12,170 nt of DNA from Thermoplasmatales archaeon (GTDB taxonomy: Archaea > Thermoplasmatota > JASEFT01 > JAUWIS01), in assembly GCA_030019485.1 (NCBI GenBank), contig JASEEW010000041.1, forward strand, positions 1-12,170. The letters run 5' to 3'. Below are positions 1-6,426 of the stretch, one piece after another. Numbering within the stretch: the first letter of the stretch is position 1; the number at the start of each line of letters is the position of its first letter. Position numbers and translations under genes: made by a program. The notes beneath the pieces were generated by a model, which was not told the origin of the DNA, made no database searches, and was given only the letters and a program-made list of their open reading frames with translations.

Positions 1-102
1 ATTATAAGTAAGTCTGGAGGAAGTGAAGGGAAAGCTGAGCGGGGTGACAGGTTCGTGCTAGTATATGGGGGTATGGCTCTATGCGAAGAACAAGTATTGT
101 AA
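1..102 (+). other. Left-edge sequence, possible tail of an upstream gene
   Basis: Frame 1 is open from the window edge to a TAA at 100-102; frames 2 and 3 hit stops within the first few codons, and frame 3 again at 45-47. The 33 encoded residues (ending ...GGMALCEEQVL) match no family I recognise. They are not the expected N-terminal part of the peptidase that follows: no signal peptide and no calcium-binding repeats. The open frame ends exactly where the 51-bp peptidase repeat begins at 102. It may be the 3' end of an unrelated gene brought next to the peptidase by rearrangement, or chance. Base composition looks somewhat richer in G than the peptidase sequence after it, judged by eye. Confidence 0.2.
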
Positions 103-962
103 ACAATGGCTGGCAGAACCCATACATATACAATGCGAGGTATGCGGTACTGGTAGCGGGTGGTGATTCAAATTCTCATGACAATTATGATTGTTTTTGG
201 AATGATGTTAAGGGGGCGTACTACAGACTTAAAGATAATTATGGATATGTAGAAGAAAACATGTATGTATTGGACTTTAATCATGGCGGGGACCTAGATG
301 GCTGGAATGTTGCTGTTGACGGTGTTCATATATATGGTCGTAATACTGTTGAAAACATTGAGCATGTTCTCACTGTTGATTTAGCAAGTAAGTGCACAAA
401 TAATGATTTCCTCTTTTTCCTTGAAGTCTCACATGGTAGTAGCAATGGTTTTCAGGTGTATGACCCTTCCTCCACCTCACATGAAGCAACAGAAAATTGG
501 GAGGTATATCTAAAGCCAGCCATCAACCAAGTAGGTTATGCGAGATCAGTTGTTATCTTATCTTCCTGTTTTAGTGGAGAAGGTATCGATGATTTGAGTA
601 AGGAAGGAAGGATAGTAATAAGCTCAACTCAAAAAGACGAATATTCATGGGTATGGGGAAGTTATTTTGATTTTGATAATCCTGATACTTCTGATGGTGA
701 TGATCATGCAGAGTTTCTATATAATGAGGATGGCAATGGTTTCTTACAAAAAATGGGAAGCACTTCTTCACCACATTCTGTTGCTTATATGTTTGAAAAT
801 GGATATGATGCAGCAGGAGATTACGATCCTTTCATGTACTGGCTAGATGCATCCCATCCTAGACTAGATGATAATGCCGATGGTGTTGGTCATGCTAAAG
901 ATGCACTTTCCTATACAGACAGTACAAAAGATGGTTATCTAGCAAAACACACCTGTTTATAG
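81..962 (+). CDS. Caspase/legumain-like (clan CD) cysteine peptidase, probably 5'-truncated
   Basis: This 293-residue protein carries a clan CD peptidase fold. The likely catalytic dyad is His118 in FLEVSHGSS and Cys163 in VILSSCFSG. The Cys motif is followed by GRIVISSTQKDE, the pattern seen after the catalytic Cys in C13/caspase-like archaeal and bacterial peptidases. The C-terminus (HPRLDDNADGVGH near residue 259, then DGYLA) looks complete. The N-terminus does not: family similarity starts at NNGWQNPYIYNARYAVLV (residues 8-25), and the signal peptide and D-rich calcium-binding repeats expected before it are absent; an in-frame stop lies at 45-47. The ATG at 81 is the first available, with GGGGGT at 67-72 as a possible ribosome site. 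It may be a silent 3' cassette or an expressed cytoplasmic catalytic fragment. Its stop overlaps the ribosome site of the next gene. Confidence 0.72.
   Translation: MRRTSIVNNGWQNPYIYNARYAVLVAGGDSNSHDNYDCFWNDVKGAYYRLKDNYGYVEENMYVLDFNHGGDLDGWNVAVDGVHIYGRNTVENIEHVLTVDLASKCTNNDFLFFLEVSHGSSNGFQVYDPSSTSHEATENWEVYLKPAINQVGYARSVVILSSCFSGEGIDDLSKEGRIVISSTQKDEYSWVWGSYFDFDNPDTSDGDDHAEFLYNEDGNGFLQKMGSTSSPHSVAYMFENGYDAAGDYDPFMYWLDASHPRLDDNADGVGHAKDALSYTDSTKDGYLAKHTCL
102..152 (+). repeat. 51-bp peptidase repeat, copy A
   Basis: This segment encodes NNGWQNPYIYNARYAVL at the start of the left peptidase. It matches 1408-1458 in direct orientation at 44 of 51 positions (hand count) and 10893-10943 in inverted orientation at about 36 of 51. 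Recognisable peptidase similarity begins at or just before its left edge. Confidence 0.85.
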
Positions 963-967
963 GAGGT
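961..967 (+). promoter_or_regulatory. Strong Shine-Dalgarno site overlapping a stop codon
   Basis: AGGAGGT begins on the last two bases of the peptidase TAG (960-962) and sits 7 bases before the ATG at 975. Ribosomes ending the peptidase would be placed to reinitiate on the membrane protein. The same arrangement follows the right-hand peptidase. The adjoining TATATAAA also resembles a TATA box, but a start about 27 bp downstream would lie inside the gene. Confidence 0.75.
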
Positions 968-974
968 ATATAAA

Positions 975-1304
975 ATGGAAAAAGTATCTATTATTAAAAA
1001 AGAATCTCATATCATTAGTATAATTTCTTTAATTCTTGGAGTAACATCTTTTTGTATTCCTTGCACACTAATCCTCCTAAACACAATTTTCATCAACATT
1101 ATTCCTTTTAGCTTCAATTTATTCCTAAAATTTACAGATGTTTCTTTCCTACTTGGTGCTATTGCGATTATCTTAGGAGTGGTTGGTTACTTTAGGAAGT
1201 ACAAAGATAGACGGTACCTTAAAGGATTTATTTTGGGTTGCTGTGGAATTCTATTTACATTGATTTTAAGGTTCATGGCTACAATGGCTTCTGGGAGGCT
1301 TTGA
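975..1304 (+). CDS. Small three-helix membrane protein, DUF4190-like
   Basis: This 109-residue hydrophobic protein has no catalytic motif. Membrane segments are visible at about residues 13-35 (IISIISLILG...), 40-70 (two adjacent hydrophobic stretches ending AIAIILGVVGYF) and 84-103 (GFILGCCGILFTLILRF). A basic loop (RKYKDRRYLK) separates the last two. The pattern of hydrophobic helix, ILGVVGY, basic loop, then G-rich helix resembles DUF4190-type proteins of unknown function, but this is a resemblance seen by eye. It starts with a strong ribosome site and is probably translationally coupled to the peptidase upstream. Its TGA overlaps the ATG of the peptidase relic at 1304. Its place between two peptidase pieces suggests a partner role, such as anchoring or being cut, but nothing in the sequence proves this. 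Confidence 0.7.
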   Translation: MEKVSIIKKESHIISIISLILGVTSFCIPCTLILLNTIFINIIPFSFNLFLKFTDVSFLLGAIAIILGVVGYFRKYKDRRYLKGFILGCCGILFTLILRFMATMASGRL

Positions 1305-1464
1305 TGGAAATGAGTGTATTTTGTAAGGCTATATTATATTTTGATGATGATTTTGATTCTGATGCTGAGGGTATGGATAATGGTTATGAGATTGGTTATG
1401 TGTTTCGAACAATGGTTGACAGAACCCATACATGTACAATGGGAGGTATGCGTTGCTGATTTAA
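1304..1464 (+). pseudogene. Decayed 5' relic of a clan CD peptidase gene
   Basis: An ATG at 1304 overlaps the previous stop (TGATG) and follows GGGAGG at 1293-1298. Frame 2 encodes MEMSVF and then an acidic calcium-loop-like stretch, FDSDAEGMDNGYEI. This matches DYDMDVDGMSDVYEV in the right-island fragment. Family similarity then moves to frame 1, where NNG-stop-QNPYMYNGRYALLI is readable: the expected Trp codon TGG at 1417-1419 is TGA. RYALLI is followed at once by TAA (1462-1464) and non-peptidase sequence. Relative to the right-hand fragment about 20 codons between the acidic loop and NNG are missing, as is much of the N-terminal part. A 51-codon frame-2 product could still be translated, but as a peptidase the gene is dead: frameshifted, interrupted and lacking the catalytic half. 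Confidence 0.75.
1408..1458 (+). repeat. 51-bp peptidase repeat, copy B
   Basis: This is a direct copy of 102-152 with seven mismatches in 51. The distance between copies is 1306 bp. Its right end, through CTGATT at 1461, agrees better with the right-island copy than with copy A; both share GCGTTGCTGATT. Peptidase similarity stops immediately after it. Confidence 0.85.
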
Positions 1465-1482
1465 GAAAGAACTTTTATAATC
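1464..1482 (+). promoter_or_regulatory. Archaeal promoter for thymidylate kinase
   Basis: A purine-rich BRE-like AAGAAAGAA precedes TATA-like CTTTTATAA at 1472-1480. The usual spacing puts the transcript start near 1503, leaving a leader of about 7 bases before the ATG at 1510. The promoter begins directly after the peptidase relic, so the rearrangement boundary lies between the relic and an intact promoter. Confidence 0.6.
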
Positions 1483-1509
1483 CTAACGCCATAAAGGATA
1501 ACGGTAGTA

Positions 1510-2115
1510 ATGAACGGAAAGCTCATCACGTTTGAGGGTATAGATGGCTCTGGGAAAACAACAGGGTGCAAAAAGGTTTATGCGCGTCTGAAGAAAAAAA
1601 CAAAGATTGTTCTTGTTTCCGAGCCGACAAAAACATGGCTTGGGGATGGTGTGAGAAAGGCGATGAATGAAAAAGTTTCTCCTTTCACCCATGCTCTGCT
1701 TTTCATGGCTGACCATGCAAATCTAGGGGAAAAAATAAAAAAATATTTAGAGGATGGAATAAATGTGATGTGTGACAGGTACAATGATTCAAGCTATGCC
1801 TATCAGGGTGTGGAATTGAAAAACATTCTTGCAAAATATAATATTGATTCTCTTGAATATCTTATGGAAATTCAGAAACCGTTCACAATCAAGCCTGATT
1901 TAACACTGCTTTTTGTAGTCAAACCTGAAACCGCCATGAAAAGAATCTCACACAGAAAAAAAACAAGGTTTGAAAAAATTCGTTTTCTAAAGGATGTTCA
2001 AAATATTTATCTTGGTATTGCTGAAAAAGAAAAAAGATACAAAAAAATTGATGCAAACAGAAATGTTGATGAGGTTGTTGAGGAATGCGTTAGGGAGATT
2101 GAGAAGATTATTTAA
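1510..2115 (+). CDS. tmk: Thymidylate kinase
   Basis: This enzyme transfers phosphate from ATP to dTMP to make dTDP in the cytoplasm for DNA synthesis. The 201-residue length is normal. The P-loop GIDGSGKTT spans residues 10-18. The DRY motif at 89-91 is followed by NDSSYAYQG, the nucleotide-binding DR(Y/H) region. KPDLTLLF begins at residue 128 as the strand before the LID, and RISHRKKTRFEK at 145-156 is the basic LID. SEPT near residue 37 matches the substrate-binding EP motif. It has its own TATA box with a very short leader. Its stop overlaps the stop of the convergent uridine phosphorylase gene by four bases. No unusual features were seen. Confidence 0.93.
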   Translation: MNGKLITFEGIDGSGKTTGCKKVYARLKKKTKIVLVSEPTKTWLGDGVRKAMNEKVSPFTHALLFMADHANLGEKIKKYLEDGINVMCDRYNDSSYAYQGVELKNILAKYNIDSLEYLMEIQKPFTIKPDLTLLFVVKPETAMKRISHRKKTRFEKIRFLKDVQNIYLGIAEKEKRYKKIDANRNVDEVVEECVREIEKII

Positions 2116-2882
2116 GCAGTTTTTCTATCATTATCTTTTTCATATAAAATTCTCATAGCCTCCAGACCTGTTTTTATGCATCTAAGCTCAGCATTATGTT
2201 TTTCTTTTTCAGAAATAAAAATGTTCTTTGGTCTGTTTGCATAGACAGCGCAAACAGTGCCTGCCTTAAACCCTTTTATGCTTGATAGGATAAACAATGT
2301 TGAACTTTCCATTTCAAAATTTAATACATTGCATTTTCTCAGATGCTCTATGAGATTTGGGACTCTTAATGGAAAACCTGTTTTTCTGCATTGCGCACCA
2401 TAAAAACCTGGTGCGGTGGCAGTAAGACCAACATGATAAGGATATCCTAATTTCTCTGCTGCCTGTACTAAAGATTCTACAACACTGTAATCTGCCACTG
2501 CAGGATACCCTTCAGTAACAAAAAACAGGCTTGTGTTTTCAAGACGCACACTGCCTGTGCTTATTACAAGTTCACCAGTCTTTATATTTTTTTGCAACGC
2601 GCCTGAACTTCCTATTCTTATAAATACTGGTTTTTTTACTATTTGTGAAATCTCTATCACTGCTATCTCTGTGTTATCAGGTCCTATACCTGTTGACATA
2701 ACAGAAACAGGCATTTTTTTATATGTTCCTGTGAATGTTAAGTATTCCCTGTTTCTTCCTTCAAAAACAGTTTTATCAAAAAGTTTCGCTGTTCTTTCAA
2801 CCCTTGTAGGGTCACCGCATAATAGTATGTAATCAGAGATTTCACCAGGAGCAACACCTATGTGATACTGCTTTTTCACCAT
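2112..2882 (-). CDS. udp: Uridine phosphorylase
   Basis: This enzyme splits uridine, and probably deoxyuridine, with phosphate to give uracil and (deoxy)ribose-1-phosphate. The protein resembles E. coli Udp along its length: CGDPTRVER at residues 22-30, STGIGPDN, the phosphate-binding RIGSSG at 89-94, and NFEMES at 188-193 for ribose binding. Gln164 and Arg166 in FYGAQCRK correspond to the uracil-recognising Gln and Arg of FYPGQERY, which favours uridine over purine nucleosides. I chose the ATG at 2882 (256 residues). An upstream in-frame ATG at 2951 would add 23 residues overlapping the divergent PPDK gene and would cover the TATA box at 2907-2914; that box sits 28 bp from 2882, fitting a leaderless transcript. 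With DeoC nearby it supports pentose salvage from nucleosides. Confidence 0.93.
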   Translation of the reverse strand: MVKKQYHIGVAPGEISDYILLCGDPTRVERTAKLFDKTVFEGRNREYLTFTGTYKKMPVSVMSTGIGPDNTEIAVIEISQIVKKPVFIRIGSSGALQKNIKTGELVISTGSVRLENTSLFFVTEGYPAVADYSVVESLVQAAEKLGYPYHVGLTATAPGFYGAQCRKTGFPLRVPNLIEHLRKCNVLNFEMESSTLFILSSIKGFKAGTVCAVYANRPKNIFISEKEKHNAELRCIKTGLEAMRILYEKDNDRKTA

Positions 2883-2888
2883 AGCAAC

Positions 2889-2897
2889 ATTTATAAG
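2889..2897 (+). promoter_or_regulatory. TATA box for PPDK
   Basis: ATTTATAAG is centred near 2893. A start about 27 bp downstream, near 2920, leaves a leader of 8-14 bases before the PPDK start at 2928 or 2934. It lies closer to the uridine phosphorylase start than that gene's own TATA box, so the two core promoters interleave. Confidence 0.5.
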
Positions 2898-2906
2898 CCA
2901 TCCGAG

Positions 2907-2914
2907 ATATAAAA
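2907..2914 (-). promoter_or_regulatory. TATA box for uridine phosphorylase
   Basis: The minus strand reads TTTTATAT, centred 28 bp upstream of the ATG at 2882. That is the spacing for a leaderless archaeal transcript, and it is the main reason for preferring 2882 over the upstream ATG. Confidence 0.6.
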
Positions 2915-2927
2915 TGTTTGTGGTATA

Positions 2928-5651
2928 ATGAAAATGGTTTACCTCTTTCACAAGGGCAGTGATGATAAAAAACTGCTGGGTGGCAAAGGCGCAGGATTAT
3001 GCAGCATGACAGAAATTGGTTTGCCTGTCCCACCAGGTTTTGTGATTACAACAGAGGCATGCAGGGAATACTATAAGAAAAAAAGGATAATGAAAAACCT
3101 TATGGATGAAGTAAAGAAAAATCTGAAAGTAATTGAAAAGAAAGCCGGTAAAATATTTGGGAATCCTGCAAATCCTCTGCTTGTCTCCGTGCGTTCCGGT
3201 GCCCCTGTCTCCATGCCAGGGATGATGGACACAGTGCTAAATCTTGGCCTGAACGATGAAACACTCAAAGGTTTAATCAGGCATACTGATGAGCGTTTTG
3301 CTTATGATGTTTACAGGAGATTCATTTCCATGTTCTGTAAAATTGTTTTGAATATTGATGAGAAATTTTTTGATGATGTGCTGGAGGAAACAAAGAAGAA
3401 AATGAAAATCAGGTATGATTCTGAGATTGATGTAAACTCATTGAAAGATATTGTACACGAGTATAAGGAAATATGCAGAAAGAAAACAGGGAAAGAGTTC
3501 CCATCTGACCCATATCATCAGTTAAGTTTAGCCATAGAATCTGTTTTCAGGTCATGGATGGGAAAAAGATGTGTTGATTATAGAAAAGAATTTGGCATAA
3601 CCCAGGAAATAGCTGACGGCACAGCAGTTGATGTTTGCACTATGGTTTTTGGAAACGCGGGAAATGATTCTGCAACAGGTGTAGGATTCACAAGAGACCC
3701 CGGAACTGGTGAAAATATGCTTTATGGAGAGTACATGGTGAATGCGCAGGGTGAGGATGTTGTTGCAGGCATAAGAACACCGAAACCAATATCAGAAATG
3801 AAAAAGGAGATGCCAAAAATATACAGTGAACTTTTGAGAATAAGAAAGATGCTTGAAAGGCATTACAAGGAAGTTCAGGATTTTGAGTTCACTGTTGAAA
3901 AAAACAAATTGTACATCCTCCAGACAAGAAATGCAAAAATGAACCCGTCTGCATTCGTGAAAACATCTGTTGATATGTTTAGAGAAGGATTAATTACAAA
4001 AGAGGAGGCGTTGCTGAGAGTAAAACCAGAAATGCTTGAGACTTTAATGCATAGGAGAATTAATCCAAAAACCGGGGTTAAACCTGTTGCCAAAGGTATT
4101 CCAGCATCACCAGGTGCGGCATCAGGCAGGATTGTTTTTGATCCTGATGAAGCAGAGAGAAAAGGCAGAACAGGTGAAAGGGTCATACTTGTCAGGGAGG
4201 AAACAAAGCCTGATGACATACATGGTTTTTTCAGGGCTCAGGGAATTTTAACAACAAGAGGGGGTAAAACAAGTCATGCGGCAGTGGTGGCAAGAAGCAT
4301 GGGAAAAACATGTGTTACAGGTGCGGAAGATGTTGTGATAGATCAAAAAGCAAAAATGGTAAGGATAGGGAAAACAATGGTGAGGAAAGGGGAAATTATT
4401 ACCCTAGATGGCAGTACTGGTAATATTTATATTGGCGAGGTAGAAACCGTTGATTCTGAGTTTTCCCCTGAACTTGAAGAAATCCTTAGATGGGCTGATG
4501 AGATAAGAACATTGGGTGTTAGGGCAAACATTAACACGCCAGAGGATGCTGTTAGGGCAAGAAAATTTGGTGCGGAGGGTGTTGGTCTTTGCAGGACAGA
4601 AAGGATGTTCAATCAGCCTGAAAGACTGATTATAATGCAGGAGATGATTTTGACAGAAAACAGGGAGGAGAGAACAGAACTTCTTAACAAACTTTTACCA
4701 ATGCAGAAAGATGATTTTAAAAAAATATTCAGGATAATGAAAAATCTACCTGTAACAATCAGGCTGCTTGATCCGCCCCTTCATGAGTTTCTTCCAACTG
4801 TTGAGGAGTTAACGCATGAGATTGAATATTTAACCCATTTTAAAGATACGTTGCAGGCAGTGGACCATTTACCTAAACATTTGTCATTACTAACCCGTGA
4901 GCTGAAAGGCTTGAAAAAAATAAAAGATAAAAAATACATTGACAAGCTTATTGCTGATAAAGAGGATGTGCTGAGAAAGGTAAAAAATCTTGTTGAGGTC
5001 AACCCTATGCTTGGACACAGGGGTGTAAGAATTGGTATAACCTATCCTGAAATATATGAGATGCAGGTTAGGGCTGTATTTGAAGCCGCTGTTGATGTTA
5101 TCAAAGAAGGAGTAAAACCAAAAATAGAAATTATGGTTCCACAGGTTTGCACCGCGCAGGAACTGAAATGGGTTAAGGAGAGAATTATAAAAGTCAACAA
5201 GGATGTTGAGAAAAAAACAGGGATAAAAATAGGATACAGGTTTGGGACAATGATTGAGGTTGTCAGGGCATGCATGAGAGCAGGCAGGCTTGCGGAGATC
5301 GCAGAGTTTTTCTCTTTTGGAACAAACGACCTTACACAGGCAACTTTTTCGTTTTCAAGAGAGGATGCTGAGAACAAGTTTCTACCATTGTACAATGAAA
5401 GAAAGATTTTGCAGGATAACCCTTTTGAAATACTGGACATAAAAGGTGTTGGTAGATTAATGATGGTAACAATAGAATGGGGAAAGAAAACCAGGAAAAA
5501 CTTGAAGGTAGGAGTATGCGGCGAACATGGAGGTGAGCCAAGGTCAATTGAAATCTGCAGGCAGACAGGTGTTGACTATGTTAGCTGTTCACCCTACAGG
5601 GTGCCTGTTGCAAGACTGGCAGCTGCCCATGCTGAAATAAAACATAAATAG
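2928..5651 (+). CDS. ppdK: Pyruvate, phosphate dikinase
   Basis: This enzyme interconverts pyruvate + ATP + phosphate and PEP + AMP + pyrophosphate, working in glycolysis or gluconeogenesis. Domains are in the standard order. The N-terminal ATP-grasp domain has LLGGKGAGLCSMTEIGLPVPPGF near residues 16-38 and VRSGAPVSMPGMMDT near 86-100. The central phosphohistidine domain has GGKTSHAAVVARSMG with catalytic His450. The C-terminal PEP/pyruvate barrel has NPMLGHRG near 692, FGTNDLTQ and GVCGEHGG with catalytic Cys864. The 907-residue length is slightly above the usual 870-900, partly from a long charged helical stretch of 68 residues between HEFLP (ending at 623) and NPMLGHRG. Met1 (2928) and Met3 (2934) are both possible starts. 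It is divergent from uridine phosphorylase and ends four bases from the convergent deoC stop. Confidence 0.96.
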   Translation: MKMVYLFHKGSDDKKLLGGKGAGLCSMTEIGLPVPPGFVITTEACREYYKKKRIMKNLMDEVKKNLKVIEKKAGKIFGNPANPLLVSVRSGAPVSMPGMMDTVLNLGLNDETLKGLIRHTDERFAYDVYRRFISMFCKIVLNIDEKFFDDVLEETKKKMKIRYDSEIDVNSLKDIVHEYKEICRKKTGKEFPSDPYHQLSLAIESVFRSWMGKRCVDYRKEFGITQEIADGTAVDVCTMVFGNAGNDSATGVGFTRDPGTGENMLYGEYMVNAQGEDVVAGIRTPKPISEMKKEMPKIYSELLRIRKMLERHYKEVQDFEFTVEKNKLYILQTRNAKMNPSAFVKTSVDMFREGLITKEEALLRVKPEMLETLMHRRINPKTGVKPVAKGIPASPGAASGRIVFDPDEAERKGRTGERVILVREETKPDDIHGFFRAQGILTTRGGKTSHAAVVARSMGKTCVTGAEDVVIDQKAKMVRIGKTMVRKGEIITLDGSTGNIYIGEVETVDSEFSPELEEILRWADEIRTLGVRANINTPEDAVRARKFGAEGVGLCRTERMFNQPERLIIMQEMILTENREERTELLNKLLPMQKDDFKKIFRIMKNLPVTIRLLDPPLHEFLPTVEELTHEIEYLTHFKDTLQAVDHLPKHLSLLTRELKGLKKIKDKKYIDKLIADKEDVLRKVKNLVEVNPMLGHRGVRIGITYPEIYEMQVRAVFEAAVDVIKEGVKPKIEIMVPQVCTAQELKWVKERIIKVNKDVEKKTGIKIGYRFGTMIEVVRACMRAGRLAEIAEFFSFGTNDLTQATFSFSREDAENKFLPLYNERKILQDNPFEILDIKGVGRLMMVTIEWGKKTRKNLKVGVCGEHGGEPRSIEICRQTGVDYVSCSPYRVPVARLAAAHAEIKHK

Positions 5652-5655
5652 TTTT

Positions 5656-6336
5656 TCAAACCAGCAATTTCTGCTGCCCTATACCTTCAACAATCTCCAC
5701 AGCATTGCTTGTTCCTATCCTGTTTGCCCCTGCATTAATCATTTTGACAGCATCATCTATTGTTCTTATCCCACCAGATGCTTTAACACCCATGTTTGGT
5801 CCAACCGTTTTTCTCATCAGTGCAACATCCTCTGCTGTCGCACCTTTTGGACCAAAGCCTGTTGATGTTTTCACAAAATGCGCGCCTGCTTCCTTTGCAA
5901 TCTGGCAGGCTTTTATTTTTTCCTCGTCTGTAAGATAGCATGTTTCAATTATTACTTTCACAGCAACCTTCCCAACAACATCAACAATATCCTTTATTTC
6001 CTTTTTCACAGCCTCATATTTTTTGTCCTTCAGCGCACCAATGTTTATCACCATGTCTATTTCGTCTGCGCCGTTCCTGACAGCATCTTTCACCTCAAAA
6101 ATCTTGCTTTCAGGTGTTGCTGCACCGAAAGGAAAACCTATAACAGTACATACCTTCACATCCATGCTGATAAGCAGGTCAGATGCTAAGGAAACAAAAC
6201 ATGGGTTAACACACACAGACCAGAAATTGTGTTTTTTTGCATCATAGCATAATTTCTTTATATCATCAGCTGTTGCATCAGGCCTTAGGTTTGTGGAATC
6301 AATCATTTTTTCGAGCTGTCTTTTTGTAACACACAT
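5656..6336 (-). CDS. deoC: Deoxyribose-phosphate aldolase
   Basis: This class I aldolase cleaves 2-deoxyribose-5-phosphate to glyceraldehyde-3-phosphate and acetaldehyde. Numbered from the ATG at 6336 (226 residues), the Schiff-base lysine is Lys156 in FVKTSTGFG, with Lys185 in VKASGGIRT and Asp94 in EIDMVINIG completing the active site. The C-terminal ANRIGTSNAV is the phosphate-binding strand. I chose the ATG at 6336 over a GTG at 6354 because AGGAAAAAGG lies just upstream (6341-6350) and the family's KMIDSTNL helix begins normally after it. Together with uridine phosphorylase it would channel deoxynucleoside sugar into glycolysis, although a phosphopentomutase is not in this window. Confidence 0.95.
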   Translation of the reverse strand: MCVTKRQLEKMIDSTNLRPDATADDIKKLCYDAKKHNFWSVCVNPCFVSLASDLLISMDVKVCTVIGFPFGAATPESKIFEVKDAVRNGADEIDMVINIGALKDKKYEAVKKEIKDIVDVVGKVAVKVIIETCYLTDEEKIKACQIAKEAGAHFVKTSTGFGPKGATAEDVALMRKTVGPNMGVKASGGIRTIDDAVKMINAGANRIGTSNAVEIVEGIGQQKLLV

Positions 6337-6426
6337 TAGCCCTTTTTCCTGCACAATCCCTGTATTGTTTTACATATTATTATTCTTTACTCATAAGAAA
6401 AAAGAATAAAACCTGAAAACCCATGC
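6337..6426. promoter_or_regulatory. Divergent promoter region between deoC and nucS
   Basis: This short AT-rich gap holds two candidate core promoters. On the minus strand ATAATAATAT (6374-6383) would start deoC near 6350, with the ribosome site AGGAAAAAGG at 6341-6350. On the plus strand GAATAAAA (6404-6411) would start nucS near 6433, at the third codon, which is also Met. The palindrome CCATGCATGG at 6421-6430 covers the nucS start; it may be chance. Confidence 0.45.

Noticed and set aside
967..974. TATATAAA as a promoter for the small membrane protein
   Set aside because: A start about 27 bp downstream would fall inside the coding region; the bases are better explained as spacer after AGGAGG.
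81..1464. Left island as a transposon or integron cassette
   Set aside because: There is no transposase or integrase, no terminal inverted repeats and no target-site duplication; the flanking repeats are peptidase coding sequence.
1314..1535. Plus-strand 73-codon frame running from the relic into tmk
   Set aside because: Its residues do not match the peptidase family; the acidic repeat and RYALLI are in the other two frames, and it crosses the tmk promoter.
2883..2951. Upstream ATG extending uridine phosphorylase by 23 residues
   Set aside because: The extension covers the TATA box, overlaps the divergent PPDK start and has no counterpart in the family.
3071..5547. Several minus-strand open frames inside PPDK
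   Set aside because: They are antisense to a complete PPDK reading frame and have no motif or plausible start.
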